A stretch of DNA of 35,463 nt from positions 1 through 35,463 of the forward strand of contig JBCDBL010000028.1 in NCBI GenBank assembly GCA_039183635.1, written 5' to 3'. Source of the stretch: JBCDBL01 sp039183635 (GTDB lineage: Bacteria > Pseudomonadota > Alphaproteobacteria > Caulobacterales > Parvularculaceae). The number at the start of each line of letters is the position of its first letter. The first letter of the stretch is position 1. The notes under the pieces were generated by a model. That model did not search any database. It worked only from the letters and a program-made list of their open reading frames with translations, and was not told the DNA's origin. Below are positions 32,010 through 35,463 of the stretch, in pieces. Position numbers and translations under genes: made by a program.

Positions 32010-33027
32010 CGCCACCTGCCTTTATTGGGGAGGCCTGGTAACGCACTTTGGCATAGCCAGGATGCTGAGAGGCTTGTGGGGTAAGGGCGACCTGCCAATG
32101 CGCCGTAGACCAAACAGTTTGGTCTTCTGGGATATATGCTTCGCCTTCTATGGCGTCTCTGTTCAAGGCAAGGGACGCGACACGCGCGTCTTGCGGCGCG
32201 GCGTCTACAAAATCCGATAAGTCATGAAGAGCGGTTTGGAGTGTCTTGGCCTTCTGCATTTCTTCAAAGGCAGGCTTTGTTTTGGCCAAATGCTCTTGGT
32301 CTTTTTCAATGGATTTCAGATGAGAGACTAAGCTCGCTAAATCTTCCGTAAGCCTGCTATGGGTTCTGTCGAGACGCGCTTGAAAGGAAACGCACAAAAG
32401 CAAAAGAGCAGCTACGGCGCCCCATACGGACAAATCTATTGTTTTGAAATTAAGGGATAGCGAACTTCGGTCGTTTTGAAAAACATGAGGCGTCGCCTCT
32501 CCCTCGGCTTCTTCCATTGCACGAAAACGGCGCGTCCAATGCGGCGCGGCGCTTGCCGCTTGTTTAATGACGGACGTGCGCGCGATCGCCACCTCGACGT
32601 AAAGCCGCCCTCCATGTCGTCCAAGCTGGCGGACGCTAAAGGCTGCATCGTCGAGAGGTATCGGCGAAAGCTCATCCAAACGTGCGGCGACCGCGCGGTT
32701 TAATCGTCGTCCGGCGGCCAAGGGCAGATCAATAATGGTTTTGTAGATTTCATGGGGTCCCAGCACGATGTCCACATGCGGCATGGACGCTTGTTTTTCT
32801 TGTATGTCCAAGCTCTGTTGCTGGTCGCCCCAGATACTTCGAGAAACAAAATGCGGTGCTGCATCGCTTGTTTTGATGACGCAAGCCCAGGGGGTGAGGG
32901 CGGCCTTTTGACGTATTGCACTTGGCAGCAAAACCCCAACGCCCTCCATCACCCAATGGAACGCATCACGCGCGAAATGCCCGCCCCTGTTGAGCATGGC
33001 TTTCAAATGAGGTGCGGCAGGGGTCAT
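31996..33027 (-). CDS. gspL: Type II secretion inner-membrane protein, GspL/PilN-like
   Basis: A 343-residue protein. Residues 1-195 form a cytosolic domain (DIVLGPHEIYKTIIDLPLAAGRRLNRAVAARLDELSPIPLDDAAFSVRQL) of the GspL actin-like type that recruits GspE. One membrane helix (about 199-216, LSVWGAVAALLLLCVSF) is followed by a coiled coil (LTEDLASLVSHLKSIEKDQEHLAKTK) and a periplasmic domain. The cytosolic part is shorter than in E. coli GspL. It starts 33 bases after gspG's stop. Confidence 0.75.
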   Translation of the reverse strand: MTPAAPHLKAMLNRGGHFARDAFHWVMEGVGVLLPSAIRQKAALTPWACVIKTSDAAPHFVSRSIWGDQQQSLDIQEKQASMPHVDIVLGPHEIYKTIIDLPLAAGRRLNRAVAARLDELSPIPLDDAAFSVRQLGRHGGRLYVEVAIARTSVIKQAASAAPHWTRRFRAMEEAEGEATPHVFQNDRSSLSLNFKTIDLSVWGAVAALLLLCVSFQARLDRTHSRLTEDLASLVSHLKSIEKDQEHLAKTKPAFEEMQKAKTLQTALHDLSDFVDAAPQDARVASLALNRDAIEGEAYIPEDQTVWSTAHWQVALTPQASQHPGYAKVRYQASPIKAGGDDLN

Positions 33028-33060
33028 GAGAGCGATCTGATTTTTGTCTGCGCTTAAAGT

Positions 33061-33603
33061 TTAATTGGCGCGGAGGTCGGCGTCTTCGTTTTCGCCGCCT
33101 TCTTCGCCGTCGCGACCGAACGACAGGATCTCGAATGTTTCTGTCGTGGGGTCTGTGCTGAACTGATAAGGCGCGCCCCACGGGTCGGTGAGGCCGGCGG
33201 CGTCCTTAAAGTAAGGGCCGCGCCAGCCAATGGCGTCGGCCGGCGCTTCAATCAGGGCTAGTAAGCCTTCCTCAGCCGTCGGGTAGCGCCCGAGATCGAG
33301 GTAGAACAATTCCATGCTGGTGGCGAGGTTCGCCATTTGGCTGCGCGCGACATCCGATTTGGCGCGGCCGAGATAGCCGACCACCCGCGGCGCAATCAAA
33401 GTAGCGATGAGCGCCATGATGGTGAGCACCACCAAAAGTTCGAATAATGATACGCCAGCTTCTCTATCTTTGAGCGTTTTATTTGAAACGCTCAAAGATC
33501 GAGATTTTATAGTGTCGTGTCGGTTGATGCGAAAAACCGGTTCCCACTTTTTCGCCCGAAACTCTGAATTACGTGTGCGCCGCGTATTAATAGATTGCGT
33601 CAT
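33061..33603 (-). CDS. gspG: Type II secretion major pseudopilin GspG with long leader
   Basis: The major pseudopilin that builds the type II pseudopilus. The prepilin cleavage site is after Gly50 (REAG before VSLFELLVVLTIMALIATLIAP), with the conserved Glu at +5. The mature part (about 130 residues) has the normal length and carries RSQMANLATSMELFYLDLGRYPTAEEGLLALI, the canonical GspG stretch, and WGAPYQFSTD. The leader here is 50 residues, far longer than the usual 6-15. It includes RAKKWEPVFRI, encoded by a palindromic repeat (33466-33555). The only in-frame starts are ATG 33603, which overlaps gspF by 17 bases and follows GGGGG, and TTG 33495 within the palindrome, which would give a 14-residue leader but lacks a ribosome-binding site. 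Confidence 0.9.
   Translation of the reverse strand: MTQSINTRRTRNSEFRAKKWEPVFRINRHDTIKSRSLSVSNKTLKDREAGVSLFELLVVLTIMALIATLIAPRVVGYLGRAKSDVARSQMANLATSMELFYLDLGRYPTAEEGLLALIEAPADAIGWRGPYFKDAAGLTDPWGAPYQFSTDPTTETFEILSFGRDGEEGGENEDADLRAN
33466..33555. repeat. Two-hairpin repeat inside gspG, copy E
   Basis: A perfect 14-bp inverted repeat, ATCTTTGAGCGTTT (33466-33479) and its complement (33486-33499), encloses the loop TATTTG. After a linker, GCGAAAAA (33529-33536) and TTTTTCGC (33548-33555) enclose CCGGTTCCCAC. The core AAACCGGTTCCCACTTTT is almost identical to the copy at 26. Both hairpins fall in the reading frame of the GspG leader. Confidence 0.8.
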
Positions 33604-34792
33604 TGAGACTTAAGACCCCCACCATAACTGAAGCGATAACACCGGCGACAATAAGGCCCATAAGGGCCGTCATCAACGGGCCGAGCAAGGCGGCGAAGCT
33701 TTTCAACGCCGTTGTCACATCCGCTTCGCATTGCTCTGCGGCTTTTAACAACATGTCGCCGAGGCGGCCTGTGCGTTCGCCGATTTCAATAAGGCTTACC
33801 GCGTCTTGCGGCGCGCCGGTGTCCGCCATGGCGGGGGACAACAGCTTGCCGCTGCGCACGGCGTTTTCCGCCGCTTTGGCGGTGCGCCGCAGCTTTGGGC
33901 TGCCAATAGCTTCCGCGGCGACGGGCAGGGCGTCTGCTAACGGCGCGCCGTTGACGGTAAGCACGCCAAGAGAGCGGCAGAACCGCCCGGTCTCCATTTT
34001 TAAAATCAAGGGTCCGACGATAGGCAAACTCAGCACAAAGAGGTCTAACTCCTCACGGGCGTAGCGTGCGGCGAGGCGCGCCCCTAAAAGAACCAGCAGC
34101 ACCACGAACGGCGTCCACTGCCAATAGGCGCGGATCGCCGCACCGGCGGACAGAACAAACTGTGTCGCAGCTGGCGGCGCGGCGGCGGCCGTTTCAAAAA
34201 TCCCTTCAAATTGCGGCAACACGAAGAAGCTTAGAAAAATGAGGGTGAGGGCGATCAACACGGTCAGGGCGAGGGGATAGATAAGCTGCCCAATAATCTC
34301 TTTTTGAAATTTTTCTGTGGCTTCTAAGGAGGCGGCCAGACGCTCAAAATTCTCTGCAAACCGTCCGGTGCGTTCCGCGGAAAGGGTGAGGGCGTTTACA
34401 AGCCGGGGCGGGCGCACTTCATCTTCTTGAAAGGCTTTAGACAAAGGCGCGCCCGAGCTGACCCGGTGGGTGACGCGTTCTAAAAACGCCTTGGGCCGGG
34501 CTTGGCGTTCTTGGTTGGCGCAGAGCCGCAAGGCGTCCCGCAAGGGCACGCCGGCGCCAAGCAAGTCCGCGAGCTTTCGCGCGATGCGAGCAAAGGCGGC
34601 GTTCGGCAAACTTTGGTCTGTAAGCCCGAATGACAGGCCTTCTGAGGCCGGTGCAGGGCGGACCTCTATGGGCGAAAGGGCGGAGGCTCTCAAAGCTTTG
34701 ATGGCGGCTTGGTCAGAGATCGCCTCAATACGCCCCCGGACGATTTTTCCGTCTGCATTTTCGGCCACATATTTATAAGAGGCGTCAGGCAT
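33587..34792 (-). CDS. gspF: Type II secretion inner-membrane platform protein GspF
   Basis: A 401-residue polytopic inner-membrane protein at the base of the type II assembly platform. It has two GspF domains (about 60-180 and 265-385). The first contains FARIARKLADLLGAGVPLRDALRLCANQ and the second RSLGVLTVNGAPLADALPVAAEAI, with about three membrane segments (FQKEIIGQLIYPLALTVLIAL, FVVLLVLLGARLAA and PLMTALMGLIVAGVIASVMVG). ATG 34792 (MPDASYKYVAENADG) gives the family N-terminus and overlaps the gspE stop by 8 bases (ATGCCTGA). Confidence 0.95.
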   Translation of the reverse strand: MPDASYKYVAENADGKIVRGRIEAISDQAAIKALRASALSPIEVRPAPASEGLSFGLTDQSLPNAAFARIARKLADLLGAGVPLRDALRLCANQERQARPKAFLERVTHRVSSGAPLSKAFQEDEVRPPRLVNALTLSAERTGRFAENFERLAASLEATEKFQKEIIGQLIYPLALTVLIALTLIFLSFFVLPQFEGIFETAAAAPPAATQFVLSAGAAIRAYWQWTPFVVLLVLLGARLAARYAREELDLFVLSLPIVGPLILKMETGRFCRSLGVLTVNGAPLADALPVAAEAIGSPKLRRTAKAAENAVRSGKLLSPAMADTGAPQDAVSLIEIGERTGRLGDMLLKAAEQCEADVTTALKSFAALLGPLMTALMGLIVAGVIASVMVGVLSLNDAIY

Positions 34793-35463
34793 ACGATTGG
34801 CTCGCCTGTAAAATGTCATCGCGTGTGGCAAGGCCTTCAGCCACTTTACTCATGCCGTTTTCATAAAGTGTTTCGTAGCCTTCGGACCGGAAGGCCTTGA
34901 CCAGATCGTCCGCCCCGACGCCCCGTTGAATGCGGGAGCGCGTGGCGTCTGTAACTTCAATAATCTCCCCAATGGCGTTCCGCCCTTTAAAGCCTATATG
35001 GTCGCAAGCCTCACACCCGACGGGTTGGCATTCCCCCAGGGCGCCTGCGGCGGGTGTTTTACACTCAGAACATAAAGTCCGTACAAGTCGTTGTCCCAAC
35101 ACCCCAATCAATGTGGAGGCGAGGAGGAAATCATCGACGCCCATATCCAGCAATCGCACAATGGCCGACGGCGCATCGTTCGTATGCAATGTGGAAAGGA
35201 CCAAATGCCCGGTAAGGGCGGCCTGTATAGCGATCTGCGCCGTTTCCAGGTCGCGAATTTCACCGACCATCATAACGTCCGGATCGTGCCGCAAAAAGGA
35301 TCGCAGCGCTGCGGCGAAGGTGAGGCCGATGGCGGGGTTCGCTTGGGATTGCGAAACCCCGGAGATGCGATACTCGATAGGGTCTTCAATGGTGAGGATT
35401 TTCCGTTTTCCGTCGGCAAGGTTGGAGAGGGCCGTGTACAGTGTTGTGGTCTTGCCGCTGCCG
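34785..35463 (-). CDS. gspE: Type II secretion ATPase GspE, 5' end outside the window
   Basis: Only the C-terminal 225 residues are visible; the frame is open to the window edge at 35463. The Walker A loop GSGKTTTLYTAL begins at the edge, the Asp box ILTIEDPIEY follows, then Walker B PDVMMVGEIRD and the His box TGHLVLSTLHTNDA. The zinc-binding tetracysteine motif is present as CSEC and CEAC about 18 residues apart. GspE powers pseudopilus assembly from the cytosol, docking to GspL. It is the first visible gene of the operon; GspE to GspF overlap by 8 bases. Confidence 0.95.
   Translation of the reverse strand, partial: GSGKTTTLYTALSNLADGKRKILTIEDPIEYRISGVSQSQANPAIGLTFAAALRSFLRHDPDVMMVGEIRDLETAQIAIQAALTGHLVLSTLHTNDAPSAIVRLLDMGVDDFLLASTLIGVLGQRLVRTLCSECKTPAAGALGECQPVGCEACDHIGFKGRNAIGEIIEVTDATRSRIQRGVGADDLVKAFRSEGYETLYENGMSKVAEGLATRDDILQASQSYA

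Overview
The window looks like a chromosomal segment of a free-living, non-phototrophic alphaproteobacterium. The signs are moderately high GC, an Fe-type superoxide dismutase, TrmFO, NDUFAF6-like squalene/phytoene-synthase-family protein, TonB-dependent uptake, a spinster-type MFS, TRAP transport, and the intergenic two-hairpin repeats common in that class. A marine Hyphomonadaceae/Parvularculaceae-type organism is my best guess, from gene style only. There is no phage, insertion sequence, integrase or CRISPR array.

Region 1 (1-9060) is housekeeping: sodB, a squalene/phytoene-synthase-family gene, a pirin, trmFO and ilvA. A TrpR-like regulator (YerC/YecD type) follows, sitting immediately upstream of a long-form hisG. 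A 20-bp near-perfect palindrome lies between the -35 and -10 elements of that regulator, which suggests autoregulation and possibly a leaderless transcript. An unrecognised single-pass membrane protein and an Lrp/AsnC regulator overlap tail to tail.

Region 2 (9061-26567) is the accessory part and the most interesting. Genes for uptake and conversion of an unidentified small molecule surround a GntR/UTRA regulator: a DUF1838 protein, a periplasmic protein, a TonB-dependent receptor, a CpcT/CpeT-family protein, a Tat-exported FAD amine oxidase, two VOC proteins, an MFS transporter, an alpha/beta-hydrolase-fold protein, a small hypothetical protein, an aldehyde dehydrogenase, a nitrilase-superfamily protein and a complete TRAP transporter. 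A palindrome close to AATGATATACCATT, followed by TTTAA, occurs at the gntR/nitrilase promoter, at the amine-oxidase/VOC promoter and at the TonB-receptor promoter, with weaker matches at other cluster promoters. I infer a single GntR regulon. Several enzymes have lost canonical catalytic residues: the nitrilase Cys is Ser and its Lys is Arg, the hydrolase triad is absent, and the VOC first-ligand His is replaced. The chemistry may therefore be non-standard.

Region 3 (26568-35463) holds a secreted TPR protein, a lipoprotein serine hydrolase of the beta-lactamase fold, tRNA-Pro(UGG), and a compact type II secretion operon read on the minus strand in the order gspE-F-G-L-M-C-D. gspE is cut by the window edge. 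The minor pseudopilins GspH-K are not in the operon. The GspG leader peptide appears to have been lengthened by an in-frame palindromic repeat, and the secretin carries its own lipobox.

Four intergenic copies and one genic copy of a degenerate two-hairpin repeat of about 90-110 bp are scattered through the window.
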